A DNA stretch of 64,000 nucleotides from Azoarcus sp031546845. Its GTDB lineage: Bacteria > Pseudomonadota > Gammaproteobacteria > Burkholderiales > Rhodocyclaceae. The stretch spans positions 124,001 through 188,000 of the forward strand of contig JAVBJT010000014.1 of assembly GCA_031546845.1 (NCBI GenBank), in the 5' to 3' direction. The position numbers were made by a program, and so were the translations under genes. This document shows, in pieces, positions 33,700 to 43,101 of the stretch. Under the pieces are notes generated by a model. The model did no database searches. It was not told the origin of the DNA and saw only the letters and a list, made by a program, of their open reading frames with translations. Positions within the stretch are counted from its first letter, which is position 1; each line of letters begins with the position of its first letter.

Positions 33700-34187
33700 G
33701 GGGCGGGGCGAAGAAGCGGCGGCACGATCCGTCCAACCCGCCCGCCGGCGCGCGGCAGGCGGTTGAGTTGGCGGGGTTGAGGCGCCGGCTAGCCAGCATG
33801 CTGTACGAATCCATGTTGTTGCTTGGCGTGCTTGCGCTGACCTTCATGGTGCCTTACCTCATTTTTGGCGCCGTGTTCAATTTCGTACCCACTGGCGGCC
33901 TCATGTGGGTGCATGTATTCGCCGTGCTGGGCGCGTATTTCGTTTGGTATTGGCACAAAAACGGCCAGACGCTGGCGATGCAGACCTGGCGGCTGAAGAT
34001 CGTTGTCGCCGATGGCACGCCTATCGGCGCGGGGCGGAGCTGGTTGCGCTATGCGCTGGCCTGGCCGTCGGTGCTGCTGTGCGGTGTCGGCCTGCTGTGG
34101 GCGCTGATCGACCGTGACCGCCAATTTCTCCATGACCGTCTTGCCGGCTGCCGCGTTGTGCTGTTGCCGGGTGCGCCACGCGCGTGA
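33696..34187 (+). CDS. RDD family membrane protein
   Basis: A 163-residue protein with hydrophobic segments at ~38-60, 70-90 and 115-135. The RDD hallmarks are GLRRRLASMLYESMLL at the first helix, QTLAMQTWRLKIVVADG in the middle, and LIDRDRQFLHDRLAGCRVVLLP at the end. The ATG at 33696 overlaps the DUF3106 stop (ATGA). Some RDD proteins act as ion antiporters, but no substrate can be assigned. Confidence 0.9.
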   Translation: MRGGAKKRRHDPSNPPAGARQAVELAGLRRRLASMLYESMLLLGVLALTFMVPYLIFGAVFNFVPTGGLMWVHVFAVLGAYFVWYWHKNGQTLAMQTWRLKIVVADGTPIGAGRSWLRYALAWPSVLLCGVGLLWALIDRDRQFLHDRLAGCRVVLLPGAPRA

Positions 34188-34333
34188 ATGCGTCTTTGCC
34201 GACGCCCCTGCCGGGGGCGCTTGGCGCGATGGCGTAAAATAATACTGTCCGAAACAACGGCCCCGCGCTGAAGCGCTGTGCGTTGCGTGTTGCGTGTTGC
34301 TGCGTGCGCGGCCGCGATCGACAAGGAGCTGCA

Positions 34334-37069
34334 ATGAGTATGGCGAATTCTTCCGCTTCGGCGGCGAATCCTTCTCTTGCGCCGGTGGCAAACGAGCATG
34401 CGCGCGCTGCTACCGCCGTCCTCCAACATTTGGGTGTCGAGCGCCGTCATGGTTTGAGTGGGGAAGAGGCGCTTGCCCGCCAGGCCCGTTATGGCGCCAA
34501 CCGGCTTCCGCCGCCGCCCCGGCGCGGTTTGCTGATGCGCTTCCTGCTGCAATTCCATAACGTGTTGATCTATGTGTTGCTTGCCGCCGGCGTGGTGACG
34601 CTGGCAATCGGGCATTGGGTCGATGCTGGCGTGATTCTCGGTGTGGTGCTGATTAACGCCTTCATCGGTTTCCTGCAAGAAGGCAAGGCCGAACGCGCGC
34701 TTGACGCGATTCGCGGCATGTTGTCGCTGCACGCCAACGTACTGCGCGACGGTTGCCGTGGCGAGATACCGGCCGAGGCGCTGGTGCCGGGCGACATCGT
34801 TTTTCTTGCGCCGGGCGACAAGGTCCCGGCCGACCTGCGTCTGGTCGAAGCGCGCAACCTGCGCATCGAGGAAGCGGTGCTCACCGGCGAATCGCTGGCG
34901 GTGGAAAAAGACGATGCGGCGGTGGCTGCCGATGCGGTGCTGGGCGACCGCGCCTCGATGGCCTATTCCGGCACGCTGGTGACTTACGGGCAAGGCACGG
35001 GAGTTGTGACGGCCACGGGAACCGCCACCGAAATCGGCCGCATCAGTACCTTGCTGAATACGGTGGAAGAACTGACCACGCCGCTGCTGCGCCAGTTGGC
35101 CGGTTTCGGCCGCGTGCTCACCTGGGCGATTCTCGCGCTTGCCGCGTTGGCGTTCGTGTTCGGTATCGCGCTACGCGGTTATTCCGCTGGTGAGATGTTT
35201 CTCGCCGCAGTGGGGTTGGCGGTGGCGGCGATTCCAGAAGGACTGCCGGCAATCGTGACGATCACGCTGGCCATCGGCGTGCAGCGCATGGCCCGCCGCC
35301 ACGCCATCGTCCGCCGTCTGCCGGCGGTGGAGGCGCTGGGTTCGGTCACGGTCATCTGTTCGGACAAGACCGGCACGCTGACGCGCAATGAAATGGCGGC
35401 TCGGCGTTTGTTGATCGCCGATGGCGCGGTGGCGGTGTCCGGCGTCGGTTACGCGCCGCACGGCGGCTTCACGCTGGATGGCCGCGAATTGGCGGTGGAG
35501 GATATGCCGCTGCTGGCCGATATCGGCCGTGCCGCGCTGTTGTGCAACGAGGCCACCCTCAGTTGCGAGGGGGAAACGTGGCGGATGTTGGGCGATCCGA
35601 CCGAAGGTGCGTTATTGACGCTGGCGGCCAAAGCCGGCCTCGACATTGCGTCCGAGCGCGATGCCTGGCCCCGTGCCGACGTTATCCCGTTCGAATCCGA
35701 GCATCGTTTCATGGCCTCGCTGCATCACGATCATGCGGGGCATGGCCTGATCGTGCTCAAAGGCGCGCCGGAGCGGGTGCTCGCGCTGTGCGACCGTGGT
35801 GTGCGCGGCCATGCCGGCGATGCGTCTTTGCCCTGCGCTGGGTTGGAGGCGGCGATGGCTGCCGCCGCCGCCGAGGGGATGCGCCTGCTCGCGGTGGCCG
35901 AACGCCGTGGCACGGATGCGTCGACCGCGCTGAATTTTGCCGATATCGAGCGTGGCGGATTCACGCTGCTCGCCGTCTGCTGCCTAAGCGACCCGCCGCG
36001 CGAAGAAGCGGTGAGCGCGGTGGCGCGCTGCCTGTCCGCCGGCATCCAGGTCAAGATGATTACCGGCGACCATGCCGCCACTGCCTGCGCCATCGGTCGC
36101 CAGATCGGCCTTGCCGCCGAGGTGCGGGCGGTGACTGGCGCCGAGATCGAGACCATGAGCGACGCCCGCCTGGCCGAGATCGTCGCTGATACGGTCGTTT
36201 TCGCTCGTGCCAGCCCCGAACACAAATTGCGTCTGGTAAAGGCCATGCAGGCACGCGGCGAGGTGGTGGCGATGACGGGCGACGGCGTCAACGACGCCCC
36301 CGCGCTCAAGCGCGCCGACGTTGGCGTGGCGATGGGGCTGAAAGGCACCGAGGCGGCCAAGGAGGCGGCCGAAATGGTGCTCGCCGACGATAATTTCGCC
36401 TCGGTCGCGGCGGCGGTGGAGGAGGGGCGCACCGTCTACGACAATCTCAGGAAATCCATCGTCTACATCCTGCCGACCAACATCGGGCAGGCGGCAATCG
36501 TCCTCTTCGCCGTGCTGTTCGGGCTGACGATGCCGATCACGCCCGTGCAGATTCTGTGGGTGAACATGATTACCGCGGTGACGCTGGCGTTGTCGCTGGC
36601 GTTCGAGCGGCCCGAGGCGGATGTGATGAGCCGGCCGCCGCGCCGCGCGGGCGAACCGCTGCTGAGCGGCTTCATCGGCTGGCGCATCGTGTTCGTCGGC
36701 ATGCTGCTGGTGGCCGGCGGCATGGGCATGTTCTTGTGGGAGCGCGCCGCCGGCGCGAGCCTGGAGGTGGCACGCACCGCGGCGGTCAATGCGCTGTTCA
36801 TCGGCGAGGCGTTCTATCTGTTCAATGCGCGCAGCTTTACCGCCTCCATCCTCAACCGCGCCGGCCTTGTCGGAAACCGCTACGTGTTGCTGGCAATAGC
36901 CTTACTACTGGCGTGCCAGGCTTTGTTCACTTATCTTCCGGCGATGCAGACGCTGTTCGGCTCGGCCAGCCTGGGCGCCGATGCGTGGGTGCGCATCTTC
37001 GCTTTCGGGGTGGCCGTGCTGTTTATCGTCGAAGCCGAAAAGGCGTTGTTCCGGCGTAGGCGTGGCTGA
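34334..37069 (+). CDS. Cation-transporting P-type ATPase (P2, Ca2+/Mn2+-like)
   Basis: A 911-residue P-type ATPase. In order: N-terminal cation ATPase domain (RHGLSGEEALARQARYGANRL), two helices, actuator domain with VLTGESLAVEK, M4 with the ion-site PEGLPA, phosphorylation motif CSDKTGTLTRNEM (Asp near 343), nucleotide domain, hinge MITGDHAATA and VAMTGDGVNDAPALKRADVG, and six C-terminal helices. PEGLPA and the overall plan are those of calcium/manganese (PMR1-SERCA-like) pumps. AAGGAG stands six bases before ATG 34334. The ion is inferred, not shown. Confidence 0.93.
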   Translation: MSMANSSASAANPSLAPVANEHARAATAVLQHLGVERRHGLSGEEALARQARYGANRLPPPPRRGLLMRFLLQFHNVLIYVLLAAGVVTLAIGHWVDAGVILGVVLINAFIGFLQEGKAERALDAIRGMLSLHANVLRDGCRGEIPAEALVPGDIVFLAPGDKVPADLRLVEARNLRIEEAVLTGESLAVEKDDAAVAADAVLGDRASMAYSGTLVTYGQGTGVVTATGTATEIGRISTLLNTVEELTTPLLRQLAGFGRVLTWAILALAALAFVFGIALRGYSAGEMFLAAVGLAVAAIPEGLPAIVTITLAIGVQRMARRHAIVRRLPAVEALGSVTVICSDKTGTLTRNEMAARRLLIADGAVAVSGVGYAPHGGFTLDGRELAVEDMPLLADIGRAALLCNEATLSCEGETWRMLGDPTEGALLTLAAKAGLDIASERDAWPRADVIPFESEHRFMASLHHDHAGHGLIVLKGAPERVLALCDRGVRGHAGDASLPCAGLEAAMAAAAAEGMRLLAVAERRGTDASTALNFADIERGGFTLLAVCCLSDPPREEAVSAVARCLSAGIQVKMITGDHAATACAIGRQIGLAAEVRAVTGAEIETMSDARLAEIVADTVVFARASPEHKLRLVKAMQARGEVVAMTGDGVNDAPALKRADVGVAMGLKGTEAAKEAAEMVLADDNFASVAAAVEEGRTVYDNLRKSIVYILPTNIGQAAIVLFAVLFGLTMPITPVQILWVNMITAVTLALSLAFERPEADVMSRPPRRAGEPLLSGFIGWRIVFVGMLLVAGGMGMFLWERAAGASLEVARTAAVNALFIGEAFYLFNARSFTASILNRAGLVGNRYVLLAIALLLACQALFTYLPAMQTLFGSASLGADAWVRIFAFGVAVLFIVEAEKALFRRRRG

Positions 37070-37152
37070 GTCCGCTTTACAGTTGTTTCTGAATGGTTTT
37101 TTTCCGCCGTCTGCTCACGCAGCCGGCAAGTTTCACGTTTTCTGGAGTATGC

Positions 37153-39852
37153 ATGGGCATTGGGCAGAGCTTGACGATACAACGCGACGATTACCGGCCG
37201 CTGGCATGGACGGTTGATACCGTCGACCTGCATTTCCACCTGGAGCCGGAGGCGACCGTCGTCACCAGCCGGCTCGTCTGCGTGCGCAACGCCAAGGCGG
37301 CGGCGGGGCCGATCCGCCTGTGGGGCGAGGGTTTCGAGCGCCTTGGCCTGACCGTGGATGGCACTGACCCCGCCGGTGCGCTGCGCGAGGTCGAAGGTGG
37401 CGTGGAGATTGACACTGCCATGATCGGCGCCACCGGCGCGCGCGTGGTGGTTGAAGTGAAAACCCGGCTCGACCCACGCGCCAACACCACGTTGTCCGGC
37501 CTGTATCTGTCCAACGGCGGCTTTTTTACCCAATGCGAAGCTGAAGGCTTCCGCCGCATCACTTATTTTCCCGACCGCCCCGACGCGATGGCGCGCTACA
37601 CCGTCACGCTGGAGGCAGACCGCGCCGCCTGCCCGGTGCTGCTTTCGAACGGCAACCTGCTGGAACAAGGCGAACTGCCGGGTGGCCGCCATTACGCCAA
37701 GTGGGAAGACCCGTTCCCCAAGCCGTCCTACCTCTTTGCCCTGGTGGCGGCGAAGCTGGTTGCGCTGGAACGCAAGATCGACACGGCTTCCGGCCGCGAG
37801 GTGTTGCTGCAGGTGTGGGTGGAAGAAGGCAACCTCGACCGCGCCGGGCATGCGATGGAATCGCTGATCCACGCGCTGAGTTGGGATGAGACCCGCTTCG
37901 GGCTCGAACTCGATCTGGACCGCTTCATGATCGTCGCCGTGGCCGATTTCAACATGGGCGCGATGGAGAACAAGGGCCTCAATATCTTCAATGCCAAATA
38001 CGTGTTGGCCAAGCCCGATACCGCCACCGATGTCGATCACGAGCACATCGAAAGCGTCGTCGCGCACGAATACTTCCACAACTGGACCGGCAACCGCGTG
38101 ACCTGCCGTGACTGGTTCCAGCTCACGCTCAAGGAAGGGCTGACCGTTTTTCGTGACCAGCAGTTTTCCGCCGACATGCTCGCCACGGCGGCGGGCGAGG
38201 CCGGCGCCGCCTCGGCCCGCGCGGTCAAGCGCATCGACGACGTGCGCGTGCTGCGCGCGGCGCAGTTCCCCGAGGACGCCGGACCGATGGCGCACCCGAT
38301 CCGCCCCGACAGCTACCAGGAAATCAACAATTTCTACACCGCCACGGTGTACGAGAAGGGCGCCGAGGTCATTCGCATGCTGCACACCTTGCTGGGCGCG
38401 GAGGGGTTCCGCAACGGCATGGATCTGTACTTCAGCTACCACGATGGCCAGGCCGTGACCTGCGACGATTTTGTCGATGCCATGGCCGAAGCCAACGGCC
38501 GCGATCTCGATCGCTTCATGCGCTGGTACAGCCAAGCCGGTACGCCGCATGTGCGCGCCGAAGGGGCGTGGAACGCGGCGGAGGGCAGCTACACCTTGAC
38601 GCTTGCCCAGCACACGCCGCCGACACCGGGCCAGGCGGATAAAGAGCCGTTGGTGATTCCGGTCGCGGTCGGCCTCATCGGCGCGGACGGCCGCGACCTG
38701 CCGTTGCGGCTGGAGGGTGAAGCCCATCCCGCCGCCACGACGACACGGGTGCTGGTGTTGGAGCAGGCGGAACAGTCGTTCCGCTTCACCGGCCTGGCCG
38801 CCGAGCCAGTGCCATCGCTGCTGCGCGGTTTTTCCGCGCCGGTGATGCTCGATGTGGCCGAGGACGACGCGCGTCTTGCCTTCCGCATGGCGCACGATGC
38901 CGATCCGTTCAATCGTTGGGATGCCGCGCAGCGTTATGCCGAGCGCGTCATTCTTGGCCTTGCCGGCGAGATTGCCAGAGGCGGTGCGGCCCAGGTGCCG
39001 GAAGGCTTCATTGCCGCGTTTCGCGCGCTGCTTGTCGATCCTGGCCTTGACCCCGCTTTCCGCGCCCAGGCGGCGGCGCTGCCGGCGGAAAGCTACCTGC
39101 TCGAACGCATGGAGCCGGCCGATCCGGCCGCGCTGCGCGCCGCGCTGATCGTGGTGCTGCGCACGCTTGGCGAACGCCTTGCTGGCGATTGGCTGGCCTT
39201 ATGCGCGTCGATGACAGTATCGGGCGCTTACCGCTACCACCCGCTCGATGCGGGCCGGCGCGCGACCGTCAATCTCGCGCTGCGCTACCTCGCCGCAGCC
39301 GGCAACGCCGAAGGCTTGGCGTTGGCGCAAGCCCGTTTCGATGCCGCAACCAACATGACCGACCGCTTCGGCGCGCTGGCCGCCTTGGCGCAGAGCGCCA
39401 GCCCGGCCAGCGAGGCCGCATTGGCGGCTTTCCACGCGCGTTACCGTGACGATGCCTTGGTGCTGGATAAATGGTTCGCCCTGCAGGCCGGTGCGTGGCG
39501 TTGGAACGCAGAGGCGCCGCCGGTACTGGAGCGGGTGCGCGCGCTGATGGAGAACCCCGCGTTCAGCCTGACGAACCCGAACAAGGTCTACGCCCTGCTC
39601 GGCACCTTCTTCCGTGGCAACCCCGGCGAGTTTCATGCCGGCAATGGCGAAGGGCATACCTTCTGGGCCGATCAGGTGATCGCGCTCGACGGCCGCAATC
39701 CGCAGGTGGCGGCACGCATGGCGCGCGCGCTGGAAAACTGGAAGCGCTATATGCCGGCGTTGCAGACGAGCATTCGCGCGCAACTGGAACGCGTGCTGGC
39801 GGCGCCATCGTTATCGGCCGATGTGGCCGAGATCATTGGCAAGGCGCTATAG
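37153..39852 (+). CDS. pepN: Aminopeptidase N
   Basis: An 899-residue M1 metallopeptidase of the bacterial PepN type, the main broad-range aminopeptidase of the cytoplasm. GAMEN is at about residues 269-273 and the zinc motif HEYFHNWTGNR near 305, with the third ligand Glu in LKEGLTVFRDQQFS. The C-terminal ~300 residues form the DUF3458-type helical bowl. ATG 37153 has GGAG five bases upstream; an in-frame ATG at 37093 would add 20 residues not typical of PepN. Confidence 0.97.
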   Translation: MGIGQSLTIQRDDYRPLAWTVDTVDLHFHLEPEATVVTSRLVCVRNAKAAAGPIRLWGEGFERLGLTVDGTDPAGALREVEGGVEIDTAMIGATGARVVVEVKTRLDPRANTTLSGLYLSNGGFFTQCEAEGFRRITYFPDRPDAMARYTVTLEADRAACPVLLSNGNLLEQGELPGGRHYAKWEDPFPKPSYLFALVAAKLVALERKIDTASGREVLLQVWVEEGNLDRAGHAMESLIHALSWDETRFGLELDLDRFMIVAVADFNMGAMENKGLNIFNAKYVLAKPDTATDVDHEHIESVVAHEYFHNWTGNRVTCRDWFQLTLKEGLTVFRDQQFSADMLATAAGEAGAASARAVKRIDDVRVLRAAQFPEDAGPMAHPIRPDSYQEINNFYTATVYEKGAEVIRMLHTLLGAEGFRNGMDLYFSYHDGQAVTCDDFVDAMAEANGRDLDRFMRWYSQAGTPHVRAEGAWNAAEGSYTLTLAQHTPPTPGQADKEPLVIPVAVGLIGADGRDLPLRLEGEAHPAATTTRVLVLEQAEQSFRFTGLAAEPVPSLLRGFSAPVMLDVAEDDARLAFRMAHDADPFNRWDAAQRYAERVILGLAGEIARGGAAQVPEGFIAAFRALLVDPGLDPAFRAQAAALPAESYLLERMEPADPAALRAALIVVLRTLGERLAGDWLALCASMTVSGAYRYHPLDAGRRATVNLALRYLAAAGNAEGLALAQARFDAATNMTDRFGALAALAQSASPASEAALAAFHARYRDDALVLDKWFALQAGAWRWNAEAPPVLERVRALMENPAFSLTNPNKVYALLGTFFRGNPGEFHAGNGEGHTFWADQVIALDGRNPQVAARMARALENWKRYMPALQTSIRAQLERVLAAPSLSADVAEIIGKAL

Positions 39853-39862
39853 CGCTAGCTGC

Positions 39863-40609
39863 TTACGGGAGCGCGCCCTCGACGAGGGGGCGTTCCCGCG
39901 CGACGGCCTCCAGCGCCGCCCTTGGCGGCAGCGACCAGTCGATTGCCTCCAGGCCGTTATGGGTCAGGTAGTCGTTGGCGGCGGAAAAATGCTTGCAGCC
40001 GAGAAAGCCGCGATGCGCTGATAGTGGGGAAGGGTGCGGCGCTTTCAGAACCTTGTGTCGGCGTGGATCGATCATCTTGCCTTTGGCCTGGGCGTAGCTG
40101 CCCCACAGCAGGAAAACCAATCCTTCGCGCTCGCGGTTGAGTACATCGACCACATGGTCGGTAAAGCCTTCCCATCCCTTGTTCTGATGCGCGCCGGCTT
40201 GACCTTCCTCGACCGTGAGCACGGCGTTGAGCAGCAGCACGCCGCGATGCGCCCAAGGCAGCAGGCAGCCGTGGTCGGGGCGGGAAATGCTCAGATCGGC
40301 GTGAATTTCCTTGAAAATATTATCCAGCGACGGCGGCACGGCAACCCCCGGCTGCACAGAAAAGCATAGCCCGTGCGCCTGCCCTGGCCCGTGATAAGGG
40401 TCTTGGCCGAGGATGACGACTTTTACCGCATCGAACGGCGTTGCATCGAAGGCGGCGAAAATCTGCGGTCCCGGCGGATAAATGCGCGCGCCGGCCGCCT
40501 TGCGCTCCCGCAGAAAGGCCGATAACGCCTGCATGTCGGGCCGTTGCAGATAAGGACCGGTGCGAGACTTCCAGGAAGGTTCGAGTTTGATGCGGTCGGG
40601 GGTATTCAT
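39863..40609 (-). CDS. ung: Uracil-DNA glycosylase
   Basis: A 248-residue family 1 glycosylase that removes uracil from DNA. The water-activating loop GQDPYHGPGQAHG, the uracil-binding NIFKEI and LLLNAVLTVEEG, and the DNA-intercalating HPSPLSAHRGFLG are all present. The ATG at 40609 (MNTPDRIKLEPSW) is preferred; a longer frame to 40720 adds an unconserved arginine-rich stretch. It converges on pepN with 10 bases between the stops. Confidence 0.97.
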   Translation of the reverse strand: MNTPDRIKLEPSWKSRTGPYLQRPDMQALSAFLRERKAAGARIYPPGPQIFAAFDATPFDAVKVVILGQDPYHGPGQAHGLCFSVQPGVAVPPSLDNIFKEIHADLSISRPDHGCLLPWAHRGVLLLNAVLTVEEGQAGAHQNKGWEGFTDHVVDVLNREREGLVFLLWGSYAQAKGKMIDPRRHKVLKAPHPSPLSAHRGFLGCKHFSAANDYLTHNGLEAIDWSLPPRAALEAVARERPLVEGALP

Positions 40610-40751
40610 GGCGCCGCACATCTTACGGCAGCCGGCATCGCTACGGGAAGCGCGCGCACGGCCACCGCCGGGATGCGGGCGCATCCCGGGGCGGTGGTAG
40701 CGGATGAGTCGTGTTTTCACGGGTCGGCGCGTTGCCCCGGCCCGTGCAGCT

Positions 40752-41231
40752 TTATTGCTTGTGCGCCTGATGATCGGTTATGTCGGTGGCGAGATCGCCC
40801 GCGATGTAGCTCGACAGGTGCTGGATCGTGGCCTGCTGCTGGGTCACGATGGACTTCACCAGATCGCCGATGGTAACGATACCGATGAGTTGGCCGTGAT
40901 CGACTACCGGCAGATGGCGGAAGCGGTTTTCGGTCATGATGTTCATGACCTCATCCACCGTGTGCGACGGCGTGATCGTGCATACATTGGCCGTCATCAA
41001 CTCGCCGACGGTTACATCGCGCGATACCAACCCCTTCAGAACCACTTTGCGCGCGTAGTCGCGCTCGGTGAAGATGCCCACCAAGCGGCCGCCATCGACG
41101 ATGAGCAGGCCACCGATGTCATTATCGGCCATCACGGTCAACGCCTGGAATACCGAGACGTCGGATGTGACAGAGTGAATCTTGCTGCCTTTCTCTTTCT
41201 GATCGAGAACAGATCGAACGCTGGTCGTCAT
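40752..41231 (-). CDS. CBS-domain-pair protein
   Basis: A 159-residue protein made of two CBS motifs: residues ~20-70 (VFQALTVMADNDIGGLLIVDGGRLVGIFTERD) and ~85-135 (TVDEVMNIMTENRFRHLPVVDHGQLIGIVTIGDLV). Such stand-alone pairs bind adenosine nucleotides or NAD-type ligands and often act as energy sensors. A short helical tail follows. It is monocistronic, with ung downstream. Confidence 0.92.
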   Translation of the reverse strand: MTTSVRSVLDQKEKGSKIHSVTSDVSVFQALTVMADNDIGGLLIVDGGRLVGIFTERDYARKVVLKGLVSRDVTVGELMTANVCTITPSHTVDEVMNIMTENRFRHLPVVDHGQLIGIVTIGDLVKSIVTQQQATIQHLSSYIAGDLATDITDHQAHKQ

Positions 41232-41358
41232 GGGTCATCCTCCTTGCTTTGTTTTTGATTGGCGCGCATTTTGCCAGGTGCGTGCACGCGCTAAGCTTGG
41301 AGCAGTGTCGGCCGGGATGCAAGCGTGGGAGAACCCTATGGGTTTGATCGTGCAATAA

Positions 41359-41382
41359 AAAAGGCGGCCGGAGCCGCCTTTT
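41359..41382. terminator. Intrinsic terminator of the cytochrome c4 gene
   Basis: A perfect ten-base stem (41359-41368 with 41373-41382) and a four-base loop, 28 bases beyond the cytochrome stop. On the minus strand it is followed by a run of six T. Confidence 0.88.
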
Positions 41383-41409
41383 CGTGCTGGAAGCGTATCG
41401 CTGGTGCGA

Positions 41410-42036
41410 TCAGCGCAGACCGGCGGCGTAATCGGCCACGGCCTTGATTTCCGCATCGGTCATTTTCAGGGCAATGATTTGCATCGCGCTGCCCGGATCG
41501 TTGGTGCGAACGCCGTCGCGGAAAGACTTCAACTGGGTTTCGGTGTATTCGGCGAACTGGCCGGACAGGCGCGGATATTGCGCCGGCATGCCCGCGCCGC
41601 TTGGGCCGTGGCAAGAGGCACAGGCAGGTACGCCCTTGGCGGCGATGCCCGCGCGCCAGATTTGCTGCCCTTTGTCGACGGTAGCGTTGTTTTTCGCCGC
41701 TTCCGGCTTCAGCGTCTGGCTGGAGAAGTACTTGGCCATGCCCCGCATGTCCGCGTCGTCGAGGCTGGCGATCATGGCGCCCATGATGGCATTGTCACGC
41801 AAGGGCTTTTTGTCGCCTTGCGCCTTGAAATCGTGCATCTGCTTGTAGAGATATTCCTGACCCTGCCCCGCCAGTTTCGGGTTGGCCGCGATTTCGCTAT
41901 TGCCATCCGCGCTATGGCACGCGACGCAAACCGTTTCCGCAGTTTGTTTTGCCTTGTCCAGGTCGATGGCCTGACCCTGAGCCTGGAGGCCGCCCGTGGC
42001 CAACAGCAGAGGAAGCAGCAGGAAGCGCTTGGTCAT
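41410..42036 (-). CDS. Dihaem cytochrome c4
   Basis: A 208-residue periplasmic protein with a signal peptide (about residues 1-23) and two haem-binding motifs, CVACH at 37-41 and CASCH at 139-143, in two similar cytochrome c halves. Distal methionines are available (for example GMAKYF). Cytochrome c4 passes electrons from the bc1 complex to terminal oxidases. ATG 42036 has GAGGA seven bases upstream. It is divergent from engB, as in many betaproteobacteria. Confidence 0.95.
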   Translation of the reverse strand: MTKRFLLLPLLLATGGLQAQGQAIDLDKAKQTAETVCVACHSADGNSEIAANPKLAGQGQEYLYKQMHDFKAQGDKKPLRDNAIMGAMIASLDDADMRGMAKYFSSQTLKPEAAKNNATVDKGQQIWRAGIAAKGVPACASCHGPSGAGMPAQYPRLSGQFAEYTETQLKSFRDGVRTNDPGSAMQIIALKMTDAEIKAVADYAAGLR

Positions 42037-42207
42037 AATATCCTCAGAATGCAGTGAGTTAAATTGTTTCAAACTTGATATTCTATAACAGGAATCCCGA
42101 TTTGCGGGATGGGACCAGGGTTATTCGAAACGGTACGGCATTTGCATCGCCTTGCCGAGCGATGCCCTGGTATTTCTTCTCCGCAGTCCTCTCCACCACT
42201 TTCTCCA

Positions 42208-42828
42208 ATGCCCCTCTTCCAGAACGCAAAATTTGAAATTTCGGTCGCCAAGCCGTCCGAGCTACCTGTCTTTGACGGCGCGGAAGTCGCCTTCGCCGGT
42301 CGTTCCAACGCTGGCAAGTCGAGCGCGATCAATACGCTCGCCAGCCACGTTCGCCTGGCCTATGTGTCGAAAACACCGGGCCGTACCCAGTTGATCAATT
42401 TTTTCCGCCTGACTTGCGGCGCCTTGATGGTCGATCTGCCCGGCTACGGCTACGCAGCGGTGCCGGAAAAGATCCGGCGCCAGTGGCAAGGGCTGATCGA
42501 AACCTACCTGAGAACGCGCGACAGTCTGGTGGGGCTTGTTCTGATCATGGATACACGCCACCCGATGACGCCGCTCGACCGCCAGATGATTGGTTGGTTT
42601 GCGCCTTCCGGCCGGCCGATCCACGTTCTGCTGACGAAAAGCGACAAGCTGTCGCGCGGCCCGGCCGAGGCAACCCTGCTTGCCGTGCGCCGGGAGCTGG
42701 AAAGCCTGGGGCCGCAAGTGACGGTGCAGCTTTTTTCCAGCTTGAAAAAGCGCGGCGTGGAAGAGGCGGAACGGGTTATCGGCGGCTGGCTTGGTTTTGA
42801 CGCGCCGGCCACCACGGCGGAACACTGA
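42208..42828 (+). CDS. engB: Ribosome-biogenesis GTPase EngB/YsxC
   Basis: A 206-residue GTPase for 50S assembly. The G motifs are GRSNAGKSS (residues 31-39), a threonine-bearing switch in TPGRTQ, DLPGYGYA (G3) and TKSDK (G4). ATG 42208 begins the family's usual N-terminus; the frame is open to 42109, but that part is unconserved. It is divergent from cytochrome c4 and upstream of hemB. Confidence 0.96.
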   Translation: MPLFQNAKFEISVAKPSELPVFDGAEVAFAGRSNAGKSSAINTLASHVRLAYVSKTPGRTQLINFFRLTCGALMVDLPGYGYAAVPEKIRRQWQGLIETYLRTRDSLVGLVLIMDTRHPMTPLDRQMIGWFAPSGRPIHVLLTKSDKLSRGPAEATLLAVRRELESLGPQVTVQLFSSLKKRGVEEAERVIGGWLGFDAPATTAEH

Positions 42829-42850
42829 ACCCGGGCGATGCCGCGAGCAC

Positions 42851-42945
42851 AAACAAAAACCCCCGGCTCAAGGGAGTAAGCCGGGGGGTGTGTAAAATGC
42901 CTTAAGTGGATTAAGGCGCCCGCTCAGGGAGGTGAAGCGGGAGAC
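42851..42945 (-). ncRNA. Candidate small RNA with anti-Shine-Dalgarno loop
   Basis: Three consecutive hairpins can be read on the minus strand: arms 42941-42936/42924-42919 with loop UCACCUCCCUG, arms 42917-42911/42905-42899 with a five-base loop, and a nine-base perfect stem 42887-42879/42868-42860 with a C-rich loop. The last is followed by TTTTTGTTTG, a good intrinsic terminator. No protein gene precedes that terminator on this strand. The first loop contains CACCUCC, identical to the anti-SD end of 16S rRNA. The 5' end and promoter are not fixed. Confidence 0.5.
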
Positions 42946-43101
42946 GGCTCAGCACCATCTGGCAGATAAGATGCGGCGGTGCGGAAGAAGTTCAACGGGA
43001 TTCGTTACTGAATGTGTCTTTTTCTCGTTGAATGTCTTTAGTGGCTGTTTTTTAACGGTTTTTATCGCCTCGTTTTTTTCATTTCGTCCCGAGATTTTCA
43101 T

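Noticed and set aside
34275..34311. Short tandem-like run of TGCGTGT upstream of the P-type ATPase
   Set aside because: Only about three imperfect units; too short to call a repeat element.
36931..38895. 654-codon minus-strand open frame opposite pepN
   Set aside because: Antisense shadow of pepN and the ATPase end; His/Arg/Gly-biased with no domain, while pepN has GAMEN and HEYFH.
42949..43086. Lysine-rich minus-strand frame beginning with ATGAAAATC opposite the hemB leader
   Set aside because: It has no ribosome binding site, a composition typical of non-coding AT-rich DNA, and overlaps the region where hemB and sRNA promoters are expected.
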